In this document: positions 35,343 to 44,628 of the stretch, in pieces
Layout: each line of letters opens with the position of its first letter
How positions within the stretch are numbered: the first letter of the stretch is position 1
From: Streptomyces sp. SAI-135
GTDB taxonomy: Bacteria; Actinomycetota; Actinomycetes; Streptomycetales; Streptomycetaceae
Assembly (NCBI RefSeq): GCF_029893805.1
Contig: NZ_JARXYP010000002.1
Span: forward strand, 4,092,001 to 4,156,000
DNA length: 64,000 nucleotides
Direction: 5' to 3'
The notes under the pieces: generated by a model
Told to the model about the DNA's origin: nothing
The model's database searches: none
The model's input: the letters and a program-made list of their open reading frames with translations, nothing else
Position numbers and translations under genes: made by a program

Positions 35343-37069
35343 CTGGTGCTCACCGTCCGCGTGTCCCGCCCCGACCGCAGCACCCGGCCCGGCACGGCTC
35401 CGCTCACCACGTCGTCGCGGATCGCCTCGACGCCGTTGACCCACACGGCCCGTACGCCGATCGCCTTGGAGTCCAGGCGGGGGCCGTCTCCCGGCAGGTC
35501 GTGCACCAGGGTGGCCGGGCCCGCCGCGATCCGCTCCGGGTCGAAGAGCACGAGGTCCGCATGGAAGCCCTCCTCGATCCGCCCGCGCTCCCGCAGCCCG
35601 AACAGCCGGGCCGGGTCGTCGGTGAGCATCTTCACGGCCTGTTCCAGCGAGGTCAGCTTCCGCCCGCGCAGACAGTCCCCGAGGAAGCGGGTCGTGTACG
35701 GCGCCCCGCACATCCGGTCCAGGTGCGCGCCCGCGTCGGACCCGCCGAGCAGGACGTCCTCGTGCTGCCAGGCCTCGGCACGCATCGCCCAGGACGCCGG
35801 GTCGTTGTCGGTGGGCATGGGCCACAGAACCGTGCGCAACGAGTCGGCCGCGCAGATCTCGACGAGCGTGGCGAACGGCTCCTGTCCGCGCTCGGCGGCG
35901 ATGTCCTCCACGACACGGCCGCTGAGCCCGCGGTTGGTGTCGCTGTAGGTGTCCCCGATGACGTACCGCCCGAAGTTGGTCAGCCGCCGGAAGACGCCGG
36001 CCTCCTTGGACTGGGAGTGCCGGAGCAGTTCCTTCTGTACGTCCGGGTCGCGCAGCTTCTCGATCCGTTCGGGGACGGGCAGGGCGAGCACCGGACCCCA
36101 GCCGGGGATGAGGTTCAGCGCGCAGAACGTGCCCAGGGACATGTTCATCGGGGTGAGGATCGGCATGGTGAGGGCGACGACCCGGCCACCCGCCTTCCGG
36201 GCCTGTTCGCTCGCGAACAGCTGCCTGGGCACCCGTTCCGGCACGGCCGAGTCGATGGTGAGCACGTTCCAGTTCAGGGGCCGTCCGGCCGCCGCGCTCA
36301 TCTCCACGAAGAGTTCGATCTCGGCGTCGCTGAACTGGTCGAGACAGCCGGCGACGATGGCCTCGATCTGGGTCCCCTCGTGCTCCCCCACCGCCCGTGA
36401 CAGTGCCAGGAGTTCGGCGGGCAGCGCGTGCCGGGAGGCGACGGGCTTGCCGTCGCCGTCGGAGTGCGTGGAGGACTGGGTGGTGGAGAACCCCCAGGCC
36501 CCGGCGTCCATGGCCTCGTGGAACAGCCGCAGCATCTGGGCGAGCTGTTCCTCGGAGGGCTGTCCGCCGACGGCGTCCGGCCCCATGACGTACCGGCGCA
36601 GCGCGCAGTGTCCCACCATGAACCCGGCGTTGACGGCGATCCGCCCTTCGAGCGCGTCGAGATAGTCCCCGAAGGAATGCCAGCTCCAGGGCGCCCCTTC
36701 CTCCAGGGCGACCAGCGACATCCCCTCCACCTTGGACATCATGCGGCGCGTGTAGTCGGCGTCCTCGGGGCGGGAGGGGTTCAGCGGGGCCAGCGTGAAG
36801 CCGCAGTTCCCGGCGGCGACGGTGGTCACCCCGTGGTTGAGGGAGGGGGTCGCGTACGGGTCCCAGAACAGCTGGGCGTCGTAGTGCGTGTGCGGATCGA
36901 CGAACCCGGGGGCCAGGACGAGCCCGGTTGCGTCCTCGGCGGTGCGGGCTTCCTCGGTGATCTCACCGATCGCGGCGATACGGCCGTCCCGTATCCCCAC
37001 GTCAGCGGTGAAGGCGGCCGCACCGGTCCCGTCGACGACGGCCGCACCTTTGATGACGTGATCGAGCAT
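35339..37069 (-). CDS. Amidohydrolase, N-acyl-D-amino-acid deacylase family
   Basis: 576 residues from ATG 37069 (MLDHVIKGAAVVDGTGAAAF). Motifs: LVLAPGFVDPHTHYDAQLFWDP (His-X-His metal site), GVTTVAAGNCGFTLAP (Cys seen in D-aminoacylases), VGHCALRRYVMG, GLSGRV, LLGGSDAGAHLDRMCGAPYTTRFLGD and KAIGVRAVWVNG. This subfamily is widely linked to xenobiotic or steroid-like catabolic clusters in actinobacteria, where its substrate is often not an acyl-amino acid. It is co-translated with the ALDH gene through a GTGA overlap. Confidence 0.88.
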   Translation of the reverse strand: MLDHVIKGAAVVDGTGAAAFTADVGIRDGRIAAIGEITEEARTAEDATGLVLAPGFVDPHTHYDAQLFWDPYATPSLNHGVTTVAAGNCGFTLAPLNPSRPEDADYTRRMMSKVEGMSLVALEEGAPWSWHSFGDYLDALEGRIAVNAGFMVGHCALRRYVMGPDAVGGQPSEEQLAQMLRLFHEAMDAGAWGFSTTQSSTHSDGDGKPVASRHALPAELLALSRAVGEHEGTQIEAIVAGCLDQFSDAEIELFVEMSAAAGRPLNWNVLTIDSAVPERVPRQLFASEQARKAGGRVVALTMPILTPMNMSLGTFCALNLIPGWGPVLALPVPERIEKLRDPDVQKELLRHSQSKEAGVFRRLTNFGRYVIGDTYSDTNRGLSGRVVEDIAAERGQEPFATLVEICAADSLRTVLWPMPTDNDPASWAMRAEAWQHEDVLLGGSDAGAHLDRMCGAPYTTRFLGDCLRGRKLTSLEQAVKMLTDDPARLFGLRERGRIEEGFHADLVLFDPERIAAGPATLVHDLPGDGPRLDSKAIGVRAVWVNGVEAIRDDVVSGAVPGRVLRSGRDTRTVSTR

Positions 37070-37107
37070 GAACGCTGCCTCCTCGACTCCGGTTGCGGCG
37101 GGTTCTC

Positions 37108-37162
37108 GGGGGCGCGGGGAACTGCGTGACCAGCCCCCCACGGACCCGCACCCGCCGACGAA
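37108..37162 (+). repeat. Dispersed Streptomyces repeat, third copy
   Basis: GGGGGCGCGGGGAACTGCGT followed by GACCAGCCCCCCACGGACC and CCGCA fills the 96-bp gap between two genes of the catabolic operon. Same family as 13603 and 17303. If it forms a hairpin in the operon transcript it could reduce expression of the distal genes. Confidence 0.75.
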
Positions 37163-37165
37163 AGC

Positions 37166-38284
37166 TCAGGCCCCCTGCCGGAACCGCGTCGTCCGGTGCA
37201 CCGGATCCGTGTCGATCTTCGGAATCACGTGCTCCCCGATCAGCCGGATCGTCTGAAGCGTCTCCTCCTTCGGCACTCCCACCGGGAGCCCGAAGCTCAG
37301 CTGGTCCGCCCCGGCCTGCTCCCACCGCTTGCACTGCCGGACCACCTCGTCCGGGTCCCCGCAGATCAGCAGCTCCTCCTCGATGAGCACCTCGACGAAC
37401 TCCGCGGTGTACTCGGGCAGGGTCTCCGGCCACACCGGGAACCCCTCGGGCCGCGGGAAGGTGTCGTGGTAGCGGAAGACCAGCGAGGGCAGGTAGTGCA
37501 GCCCCCCGTGCACCGCGATGTCGATCGCTTCGGCGTGCGTCGGCGCGCAGATGGCCGTGGTCGTCACCATCACGTTGTCGTTGACGAAGTCCCCGATCGG
37601 CTCGGCGTCCACGATCGCCGTCTTGTACTGCTCGAGGACCCACTCCATGTCGGAGACCTTCTGCACGCTGAAGCCGAGCACCCCGAGCCCCTTCCTGGCC
37701 GCCATGGCGTACGACGGCGGCGATCCGGCGGCGTACCACATCGCGGGGTGCGACTTGCCGTACGGCTTCGGCAGGACCTTGCGCGGCGGGAGCTGCCAGT
37801 GCTTGCCCTGGAAGCCGGTGTACTCGTCCTGGAGCCACATCTTGGGGAACTCGGCGATGGTCTCTTCCCAGATCTCCTTGGTGTGGTTCATGTCGGTCAC
37901 CCCGGGGATGAACCCGAGGATCTCGTGCGACCCGGCCCCTCGCCCGCTGCCGAACTCGAAGCGGTTCTCGGTGAGATGGTCGAGCATGGCCACCTTCTCG
38001 GCGACCTTCACGGGGTGGTTGACCTGGGCCAGCGGATTGAAGATCCCGGAGCCGAGGTGGATGCGCTCGGTCGCGTGCGCGAGGTACCCGAGGAAGACGT
38101 CGTTGGCGGAGAGGTGCGAGTACTCCTCCAGGAAGTGGTGCTCGGACGCCCAGGCGTACTTGAAGCCGGACTTGTCCGCCTGGATGACGTACTCGGTCTC
38201 CTCCATCAGCGCCTTGTGCTCGGCCAGCGGGTCGGTCTCGGCGCGCTTGCCCACGTATCCCTGTACAAAGAGCCCGAATTCCAA
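37166..38284 (-). CDS. LLM-class flavin-dependent oxidoreductase (luciferase-like)
   Basis: 372 residues from a TTG at 38284 (MEFGLFVQGYVGKRAETDPL). SGFKYAWASEHHFLEEYSHLS, RIHLGSGIFNPLAQVNHPVKVAEKVAMLDHLTENRFEFGSGRGAGSHE and CGDPDEVVRQCKRWEQAGADQLSFGLPVG place it in the FMN-using alkanal monooxygenase-like branch. It probably needs a reductase that is not in the window. First gene of the operon ending with the ALDH; operator site 2 is 26 bp upstream of the start. Confidence 0.9.
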   Translation of the reverse strand: MEFGLFVQGYVGKRAETDPLAEHKALMEETEYVIQADKSGFKYAWASEHHFLEEYSHLSANDVFLGYLAHATERIHLGSGIFNPLAQVNHPVKVAEKVAMLDHLTENRFEFGSGRGAGSHEILGFIPGVTDMNHTKEIWEETIAEFPKMWLQDEYTGFQGKHWQLPPRKVLPKPYGKSHPAMWYAAGSPPSYAMAARKGLGVLGFSVQKVSDMEWVLEQYKTAIVDAEPIGDFVNDNVMVTTTAICAPTHAEAIDIAVHGGLHYLPSLVFRYHDTFPRPEGFPVWPETLPEYTAEFVEVLIEEELLICGDPDEVVRQCKRWEQAGADQLSFGLPVGVPKEETLQTIRLIGEHVIPKIDTDPVHRTTRFRQGA

Positions 38285-38309
38285 GGAGGTTCACCGTCCC
38301 CAGTTGTTT

Positions 38310-38324
38310 CTGACGCTCCGTCAG
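38310..38324. promoter_or_regulatory. CTGACG palindromic operator, site 2
   Basis: CTGACGCTCCGTCAG, identical to site 1, followed by ATTG. It is 26 bp upstream of the luciferase-like gene and would cover its core promoter. Confidence 0.8.
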
Positions 38325-38374
38325 ATTGCGGATCTGCCGCCGACTGTGGCACCGGGCGGACACAGGGTCAATAG

Positions 38375-38389
38375 CTGATGGCCAGTCAG
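38375..38389. promoter_or_regulatory. Degenerate CTGACG operator, site 2b
   Basis: CTGATGGCCAGTCAG keeps 13 of 15 consensus bases and both CTGA/GTCAG ends, 65 bp upstream of site 2 in the same gap. Possible auxiliary site. Confidence 0.45.
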
Positions 38390-38399
38390 ATAGTGCCGG

Positions 38400-39170
38400 T
38401 CATATGACGGAGACCCCGGCCAGCCAGCCGCCGTCGATCACGAACGGCTGCCCGGTGATGTACGAGGAGTCGGCCGAGGTCAGGAACAGCGCCAGCGCCG
38501 CCACCTCCTGCGGCCGCCCGATCCGGCCGAGCGGCACGAGCTTGCGGTAGAACCGGTCGAGCCCCCGGGAGGCCTCCTCGCCGTCCGCCGACGGGTCCAG
38601 GACGGCCGGGTTGGACATCGCGGTGTCGACGGCCCCGGGGCACATGGCGTTGACCCTGATCCCGCGCGGCGCGAGCTCCAGGGCGGCGACCCTGGTGAGC
38701 CCGAGGACCGCGTGCTTGGAGGCGGCGTAGGCTCCCACGCCCGCCATCCCGGTCAGGCCGGTGTAGGAGGCGGTGTTCACGATCGTGCCGCCGTCGGACA
38801 GGACCGGCCCCACAGTCTTCATGCCGAGGAAGCAGCCGACCTGGTTGACCTGCACCACCTGCATGAACTCGGCGAGAGGGGTGTCCAGGAGGGTGTTGAA
38901 GCGCAGGATCCCGGCGTTGTTGACGAGTCCGTCGACCCGCCCGTACTCCTCGACGGCGGCCTCCACCGCACGCTGCCAGTCCGCCTCCCGGCCCACGTCG
39001 AGGTGCACGTACAGCGCCCCGATCTCCTCGGCGAGCGCCTTGCCCTGCTCGTCCAGCACGTCGGCCACGACGAGCTCGGCGCCCTCCTGACGGAACAGTC
39101 GGGCCTCCTGCTCCCCCTGCCCGCGTGCCGCGCCGGTGACGAGGACGACACGTCCGTCCAGCTTGCCCAT
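38400..39170 (-). CDS. SDR-family oxidoreductase
   Basis: 256 residues. Classical SDR: VLVTGAARGQGEQEARLF (TGxxxGxG), VVADVLDEQG (acidic residue selecting NAD), LVNNAGI, TASYTGLTG (Ser), YAASKHAVLGL (Tyr, Lys), PGAVDTAMSN. Close to the 3-alpha/20-beta-hydroxysteroid and carveol-type dehydrogenase branch. Last gene of the operon led by operator site 3; 12 bp after the luciferase-like gene, so co-transcribed. Confidence 0.92.
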   Translation of the reverse strand: MGKLDGRVVLVTGAARGQGEQEARLFRQEGAELVVADVLDEQGKALAEEIGALYVHLDVGREADWQRAVEAAVEEYGRVDGLVNNAGILRFNTLLDTPLAEFMQVVQVNQVGCFLGMKTVGPVLSDGGTIVNTASYTGLTGMAGVGAYAASKHAVLGLTRVAALELAPRGIRVNAMCPGAVDTAMSNPAVLDPSADGEEASRGLDRFYRKLVPLGRIGRPQEVAALALFLTSADSSYITGQPFVIDGGWLAGVSVI

Positions 39171-39181
39171 GCGGTGACTCC

Positions 39182-40099
39182 TCAGAGGTGGGGGGCGATG
39201 TCGGCGCCGAACGCCGAGATCTGGTCGACGAGTTCGGCGCGGTCGCGACTGCGGAACCGCACCTGGATTTGGTCCACGCCCATCGCGCGGTAGGCGCGCA
39301 GGGACTCGGCGAGCGCGTCGGGCGGGCCGCTGAGCGTCCGGCGGCCGACGTCCCACGTGGGTGTGCCGAGGTGAAGCGGCTCGGCGATGGCCCCGACGGT
39401 GAACGGTCCCTGGACGCCCGCCTCGGCCCGCAGCCGCCGTATCCGCTCGATCTGTGCGGGCAGCCGGTCCCGGGGGTCGCCCTGGGGCAGCCAGCCGTCG
39501 CCCTTGAGGGCGGCCCGGCGCACGGCGGCCGGGGAGGAGCCCCCGACCCAGACCGGAACACGGGCCTGCGCGGGTCTCGGCCGCTGTCCGAGGCCCTCGA
39601 AGTCGTAGAGCTTGCCGTGGTGTTCGGGGTACTCCTCGGGGCCCAGCGCCTTGCGCAGGGCGTCGATGGACTCGTCGAGGACGGCCCCGCGGCCGGCGAA
39701 GTCGGCTCCGAGCGCCTCGAACTCCTCCTGGACGTGCCCCGCCCCGACACCGAGGATCAGCCGTCCGCCGCTGAGATGGTCGAGGGTGGCGTACTGCTTG
39801 GCGGTGAGGAGCGGGTGCCGCAGTCCCACGACGGCCACATGGCTGAGCAGCCTCGCCCGTTCGGTCACGCCCGCCAGGAAGGCGAGGGTGGCGACCGGGT
39901 CGTACCAGACCGTGCTCATCGCGGGCGCGAGGCGGCGCGGGATCGCCACGTGGTCGCAGGCGGCGATGTACGCGAAGCCGGCGCGGTCGGCCGCGCGGGC
40001 GACCTCGACGAGGTCCTGGGGGCCGGCACCGGCCTCCCAGGGTTCGGCGTAGATCGCGCTCTGGGACTGGACGGGGAGCTGGATGCCGTACGCGGTCAC
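39182..40099 (-). CDS. LLM-class F420-dependent oxidoreductase (TIGR03619 type)
   Basis: 305 residues from a GTG at 40099 that overlaps the amidohydrolase stop (GTGA). AYGIQLPVQSQS, ADRAGFAYIAACDHVAIPRR, LSHVAVVGLRHPLLTAKQYATLDHLSGGRLILGVGAGH, VPVWVGGSSPAAVRRAALKGDGWLPQ and VDQIQVRFRSRDR fit an F420-using luciferase-like enzyme. Middle gene of the amidohydrolase-LLM-SDR operon. It probably reduces or oxidises a ring or side-chain carbonyl/alcohol; the substrate is unknown. Confidence 0.9.
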   Translation of the reverse strand: MTAYGIQLPVQSQSAIYAEPWEAGAGPQDLVEVARAADRAGFAYIAACDHVAIPRRLAPAMSTVWYDPVATLAFLAGVTERARLLSHVAVVGLRHPLLTAKQYATLDHLSGGRLILGVGAGHVQEEFEALGADFAGRGAVLDESIDALRKALGPEEYPEHHGKLYDFEGLGQRPRPAQARVPVWVGGSSPAAVRRAALKGDGWLPQGDPRDRLPAQIERIRRLRAEAGVQGPFTVGAIAEPLHLGTPTWDVGRRTLSGPPDALAESLRAYRAMGVDQIQVRFRSRDRAELVDQISAFGADIAPHL

Positions 40100-41328
40100 C
40101 GGGGGCCGTCCCAGAGGCCGTCCGGGGTGAGCCCGAGCAGGTCGATGGCGTTGCCGCGGACGATGCGCTCCACCACGTCGGCGTCCAGGTGCCCCATCTG
40201 GGCCTCGCCGACCTCCCTCGACTTGGGCCAGGTGGAGTCGGAGTGGGGGTAGTCGGTCTCGTAGAGGACGTTGCCGGCGCCGATGGCGTCGAGGTTCCTG
40301 AGGCCGAACGCGTCGTCGAAGAAGCAGCCGTAGACGTGCTCGGCGAAGAGTTCGGACGGCGGGCGGTGGACCTTGTCGGCGACGCCGCCCCAGCCGCGGT
40401 TCTCCTCCCAGACCACGTCGGCGCGCTCCAGGATGTAGGGGATCCAGCCGATCTGGCCCTCGGCGTACATGACCCTGAGGTTCGGGAAGCGCTCGAACTT
40501 GCCGCTCATCAGCCAGTCGACCATCGAGAAGCAGCAGTTGGCGAAGGTGATCGTGGAGCCGACGGCGGGCGGGGCGTCGGCGGAGGTGGAGGGCATACGG
40601 CTGCTGGAGCCGATGTGCATCGCGACGACCGTGCCGGTCTCGTCGCAGGCGGCGAGGAAGGGGTCCCAGTCGTCGGAGTGGACGGAGGGCAGGCCCAGGT
40701 GCGGGGGTATCTCGGAGAAGGCGACGGCCCGCACCCCGCGGGCGGCGTTGCGGCGGACCTCGGCGGCCGCCAACTCGGCGTCCCAGAGCGGGATGAGGGT
40801 GAGCGGAATGAGCCGGCCCTGTGCCTGGGGGCCGCACCACTCCTCCACCATCCAGTCGTTGTACGCCTTCACGCACAGCAGGCCGAGGTCGTGGTCCTCG
40901 GCCTCGGTGAAGGTCTGGCCGCAGAAGCGCGGGAAGGTCGGGAAGCAGAGGGCGGACTGGACGTGGTTGACGTCCATGTCGGCGAGGCGCTGCGGGACGT
41001 CGTAGGAGCCGGGGCGCATCTGTTCGTAGGTGATGACCTCCAGCTTGATCTCGTCCCTGCTGTAGCCGACCGCGGTGTCGAGGCGGGTGAGGGGGCGCTG
41101 GAGTCCCTCGTACAGCCACCAGTCGCCGAGCGGGCCGTCGTCACCGGGGGCGCCCATCACGGGCTTGAAGCGGCCGCCCAGGAAGCTGATCTCCTTGAGC
41201 GGGGCGCGGACCACGCGGGGGCCGATGTCCAGGTACTTCTTCGGGAGCCGGGCCTGCCAGACGTCGGAGGGCTCCACCGTGTGGTCGTCGACGGAGATGA
41301 TCTTCGGAAGTGCCGTCGTGGTCTCCAT
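40096..41328 (-). CDS. Amidohydrolase_2-family metal-dependent hydrolase or decarboxylase
   Basis: 410 residues from ATG 41328 (METTTALPKIISVDDHTVEP); a GTG at 41337 is the alternative. TIM-barrel features: IISVDDHTVEPSDVWQ, VAMHIGSSSRMPS (His), YAEGQIGWIPYILERADVVWEE, VLYETDYPHSDSTWPKS (Asp/His). This PF04909 subgroup includes decarboxylases and ring-opening hydrolases acting on CoA-free aromatic or terpenoid acids. It lacks the N-terminal HxH of classical amidohydrolases (DDHTVEP instead). First gene of its operon, with operator site 3 at 22 bp upstream. Confidence 0.87.
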   Translation of the reverse strand: METTTALPKIISVDDHTVEPSDVWQARLPKKYLDIGPRVVRAPLKEISFLGGRFKPVMGAPGDDGPLGDWWLYEGLQRPLTRLDTAVGYSRDEIKLEVITYEQMRPGSYDVPQRLADMDVNHVQSALCFPTFPRFCGQTFTEAEDHDLGLLCVKAYNDWMVEEWCGPQAQGRLIPLTLIPLWDAELAAAEVRRNAARGVRAVAFSEIPPHLGLPSVHSDDWDPFLAACDETGTVVAMHIGSSSRMPSTSADAPPAVGSTITFANCCFSMVDWLMSGKFERFPNLRVMYAEGQIGWIPYILERADVVWEENRGWGGVADKVHRPPSELFAEHVYGCFFDDAFGLRNLDAIGAGNVLYETDYPHSDSTWPKSREVGEAQMGHLDADVVERIVRGNAIDLLGLTPDGLWDGPR

Positions 41329-41349
41329 GGCGCTCACGGTAGCGCCGAT

Positions 41350-41364
41350 CTGACGGCCCGTCAG
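41350..41364. promoter_or_regulatory. CTGACG palindromic operator, site 3 (shared with afsR promoter region)
   Basis: CTGACGGCCCGTCAG, perfect arms, preceded by GAT. It lies 22 bp from the amidohydrolase start and 173 bp from the divergent afsR start. Confidence 0.8.
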
Positions 41365-41536
41365 CTCCGTGAACGGTGGACGATGACGAGGGTTCGTGTG
41401 CGGAAGTGTGCGGAGAGCGGGTGAGGACCTTGTGACATCGCGCGCGTCCCCCTGTGATCACGCTCTCCACAGCTGACGCATCCGCCGTGGACAAGGCAGA
41501 CTGACGGGGTTGTAAACAGGCCCTAGGGGGACGGCG

Positions 41537-44500
41537 ATGGACGGTGTACCGCGAGTGCCGGAGCAGAGGCGTCCCGGCTCCTCGGCGGGGGCCGGGGAGG
41601 ACACGGGGGCCGCGGTGGCCGCGGGCCCCGAGACGGGATCCGTGAAGGTGGCCGAGGGCCCTGTGGCACCGGCCGTGACCGAGGCACCCCCGGAAACGGC
41701 GTCGTCGCTGCGCTTCTGCGTGCTCGGGCCGGTGCGGGCCCGGCGTGGTGAGGAGCTGCTGAACACCGGCTCCCCCCAGCAACGCGCCCTGCTCGCCGCC
41801 CTGCTGCTGCGCGGGGGCCGTACCGCGACCGCCGCCGAGCTGATCTCCGCCCTGTGGGGCGAGGAGCCGCCGGACCAGGCCCTGGCCGCGGTGCGCACGT
41901 ACGCCTCCCGGCTCCGCAAGATCCTCGACCCCGGGATCCTGGTCAGCGAGTCCGGCGGCTACGCGATCCGCGGGCTCGGCGAGGACGCGCTGGACCTCTC
42001 CGCCGCCCAGGAGCTCGCCACCGAGGCGGAGAAGGCCAGGAGCGCCGGAGACCTGTGCCACGCGCGCCAGGTGCTGACCCGGGCGCTGGCACTGTGGGAC
42101 GGCGAGGTGCTCGCGGGCGTGCCGGGACCGTACGCCGAGGCGCAGCGCGTCAGGCTGGAGGAGTGGCGGCTGCAACTCCTCGAGTCCCGCCTGGACATGG
42201 ACCTGGAGCAGGGCTGCCACGCGGAGGCCGTCTCCGAGCTCACCGCCCTCACCGCCGAGCACCCCCTGCGCGAGCGGTTCAGGGAACTCCTGATGCTCGC
42301 CCTGTACCGCAGCGGCCGGCAGGCGGAGGCCCTCGCGGTGTACGCCGACACCCGCCGCCTGCTCGCCGACGAGCTCGGCGTCGACCCCCGCCGCGGCCTG
42401 CGCGAGCTCCAGCAGCGCATCCTCCAGGCCGACCCCGGCCTCGCGGAACCCTCCTCACCGCGGCCCGAACCGGTCGCCGCCCCCGTCCGGCCCGCCCAGC
42501 TCCCGGCCACCGTCCCGGACTTCACCGGCCGCGCCTCCTTCGTCACCGAACTGAGCGAGGTGCTCGCCTCCGGCTCCGAGGGCCGGGTGATGGCGGTCTC
42601 CGCCCTCGCCGGCATCGGCGGCGTCGGCAAGACCACGCTGGCCGTGCACGTGGCCCACCAGGCCCGCTCCGCCTTCCCCGACGGGCAGCTCTACGTCGAC
42701 CTCCAGGGCGCCGGCTCCCGGGCCGCCGACCCGGAGACGGTCCTCGGCGCCTTCCTCCGGGCCCTCGGCACCACCGACTCCGCGATCCCCGACTCCCTGG
42801 AGGAGCGGGCCGCCCTGTACCGCTCGGTCCTGGACGGCCGCCGGGTCCTCGTCCTGCTCGACAACGCGCGCGACGCGGCCCAGATACGGCCCCTGCTGCC
42901 GGGCACGGAGGGCTGCGCGGCCCTGGTGACCTCCCGGGTGCGGATGGTCGACCTCGCCGGCGCCCACCTGGTCGACCTGGACGTCATGTCCCCCGACGAG
43001 GCACTCCAGTTGTTCACCAGGATCGTCGGCGAGGAGCGGGTCGCCTCCGAGCGCAAGGCCGCCCTGGACGTGGTCGCCGCCTGCGGCTTCCTCCCGCTCG
43101 CCATCCGCATCGCCGCCTCGCGCCTCGCGGCCCGCCGCACCTGGACGGTCTCCGTCCTCGCCGCCAAGCTCGCCGACGAGCGGCGCCGCCTCGACGAGCT
43201 CCAGGCCGGCGACCTCGCCGTGAAGGCCACCTTCGAGCTCGGCTACGGCCAGCTGGAGCCCGCCCAGGCCCGCGCCTTCCGGCTGCTGGGCCTCGCCGAC
43301 GGCCCGGACATCTCCCTGGCCGCGGCGGCCGCCGTGCTCGATCTGCCCGTCGAGGACACCGAGGACCTCCTGGAGGCCCTCGTCGACACCTCGCTGCTGG
43401 AGTCGGCGGCGCCCGGCCGCTACCGGTTCCACGATCTCGTACGGCTCTACGCGCGTGCGTGCGCCGAACGCGACGAGTGGCCGCCCAGCGAGCGGGCGGC
43501 GGCCCTGTCCCGGCTGCTCGACTTCTACCTGGCCACCGTCGCGGGCGTCTACCTGATCGAACGGCCCGGGGACCGGCTGGTGGACCACCTGGCGACCCCG
43601 GAGTACCCGGGACTGACCTTCGCCGACCGGCACGCGGCCCAGGACTGGCTGTACGCGGAGGCGGTGTCGCTCCTCGCGTGCGTACGCCAGTCCGCCGGAT
43701 CCGGGTTCCTGCGGCGCGCGGTCGACCTCCTGTGGGCCGCCGTGGACCTGGCGGAGTCCGGCACCAACTCCAAGGAGTACGAGGGCGTCGCCTCGGCCCT
43801 GCGCGAGGCCGCGCGGGAGGCCCGGGACCCGGCGGCGGAGGCCCGGGCGCTGATCACCCTGGCCTACGCGCACAGCGTCACCGGCCGCTTCGACCTGGCC
43901 GACGAGGAGGCCGCCCGCGCCCACGAGCTGACCGTCGCCTCCGGCGATCCGCTGGCCGGCAGCTGGGCGAGCAACATCCTCGGGGTGATCGCGGTCTACC
44001 AGAGCCGCAACGACGACGGCGAGGCCCACCTCACCCGGGCCATCGAGGGCTTCCGGGCCTGCGACGACCCCACCGGCGAGGCGAGCGCCCTGTGCAACCT
44101 CTCGCGCATCCACCTGGCGGGCGGCCGCACCGAGAGCGCGGTCTCCCTGGCCCGGCAGGGCATGGAGATGTACGACGCCATGGGCCACGCCCTCAAGGGC
44201 GCCAACGCCCGGTACGCGCTGGGCCTCGCGCTCACCCAGCACGGCAGCCTGGCGGAGGCGACCGCCCGCCTCCAGGAGGCACTGACGGTGTTCCAGGACA
44301 GCCGTCAGCGCCTGTGGGAGGGCATGTCGATGTTCCGTCTCGCGGAGGCCGACCTGGCCGCCCGGCGGCCCGCGCAGGCCGCCTCGAACGCCGAGACGGC
44401 CCTGACCGTCCTGCGCGGCATCGGCGGCGACTGGCGCCGGGCCAACGTCCTCGTGGTCCTCGGCCACGCCCTGAGCGGCATCGGCCAGCCCGGCCGGTCC

Positions 44501-44599
44501 CAGGTCTGCTGGCGGGAGGCGCTGGACCTGTTCGAGGCCCTCGACGCCCCGGAGGCGGACTCGGTGCGGGCCCTGCTCTCCCCGCTGGCACTGGCATAG
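41537..44599 (+). CDS. afsR: AfsR, SARP-family pleiotropic regulator of secondary metabolism
   Basis: 1020 residues. Order: variable N-terminus (1-55); OmpR-type winged helix (LRFCVLGPVRARRGEELLNTGSPQQRALLAALLL, RTYASRLRKIL); bacterial transcriptional activation domain to about 300 (HPLRERFRELLMLALYRSGRQAEALAVY, LGVDPRRGLRELQQRIL); NB-ARC ATPase with Walker A GIGGVGKTT (about 360-367) and LVLLDNARDAAQIRPLLPG; then TPR-like repeats to the end. It matches my recollection of S. coelicolor AfsR from MDG-PRVPEQRR onward. AfsR is phosphorylated by AfsK and activates afsS. An AfsR-type direct repeat and an AfsS-like gene follow directly. AGGGGGAC precedes the start. Confidence 0.93.
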   Translation: MDGVPRVPEQRRPGSSAGAGEDTGAAVAAGPETGSVKVAEGPVAPAVTEAPPETASSLRFCVLGPVRARRGEELLNTGSPQQRALLAALLLRGGRTATAAELISALWGEEPPDQALAAVRTYASRLRKILDPGILVSESGGYAIRGLGEDALDLSAAQELATEAEKARSAGDLCHARQVLTRALALWDGEVLAGVPGPYAEAQRVRLEEWRLQLLESRLDMDLEQGCHAEAVSELTALTAEHPLRERFRELLMLALYRSGRQAEALAVYADTRRLLADELGVDPRRGLRELQQRILQADPGLAEPSSPRPEPVAAPVRPAQLPATVPDFTGRASFVTELSEVLASGSEGRVMAVSALAGIGGVGKTTLAVHVAHQARSAFPDGQLYVDLQGAGSRAADPETVLGAFLRALGTTDSAIPDSLEERAALYRSVLDGRRVLVLLDNARDAAQIRPLLPGTEGCAALVTSRVRMVDLAGAHLVDLDVMSPDEALQLFTRIVGEERVASERKAALDVVAACGFLPLAIRIAASRLAARRTWTVSVLAAKLADERRRLDELQAGDLAVKATFELGYGQLEPAQARAFRLLGLADGPDISLAAAAAVLDLPVEDTEDLLEALVDTSLLESAAPGRYRFHDLVRLYARACAERDEWPPSERAAALSRLLDFYLATVAGVYLIERPGDRLVDHLATPEYPGLTFADRHAAQDWLYAEAVSLLACVRQSAGSGFLRRAVDLLWAAVDLAESGTNSKEYEGVASALREAAREARDPAAEARALITLAYAHSVTGRFDLADEEAARAHELTVASGDPLAGSWASNILGVIAVYQSRNDDGEAHLTRAIEGFRACDDPTGEASALCNLSRIHLAGGRTESAVSLARQGMEMYDAMGHALKGANARYALGLALTQHGSLAEATARLQEALTVFQDSRQRLWEGMSMFRLAEADLAARRPAQAASNAETALTVLRGIGGDWRRANVLVVLGHALSGIGQPGRSQVCWREALDLFEALDAPEADSVRALLSPLALA

Positions 44600-44628
44600 G
44601 AGCGCCTAGCGGGGGGCCGCGCGCGGAC

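Noticed and set aside
39090..39110. CTGACGGAACAGTCG inside the SDR gene
   Set aside because: Coding sequence, right arm mismatched, no promoter context.
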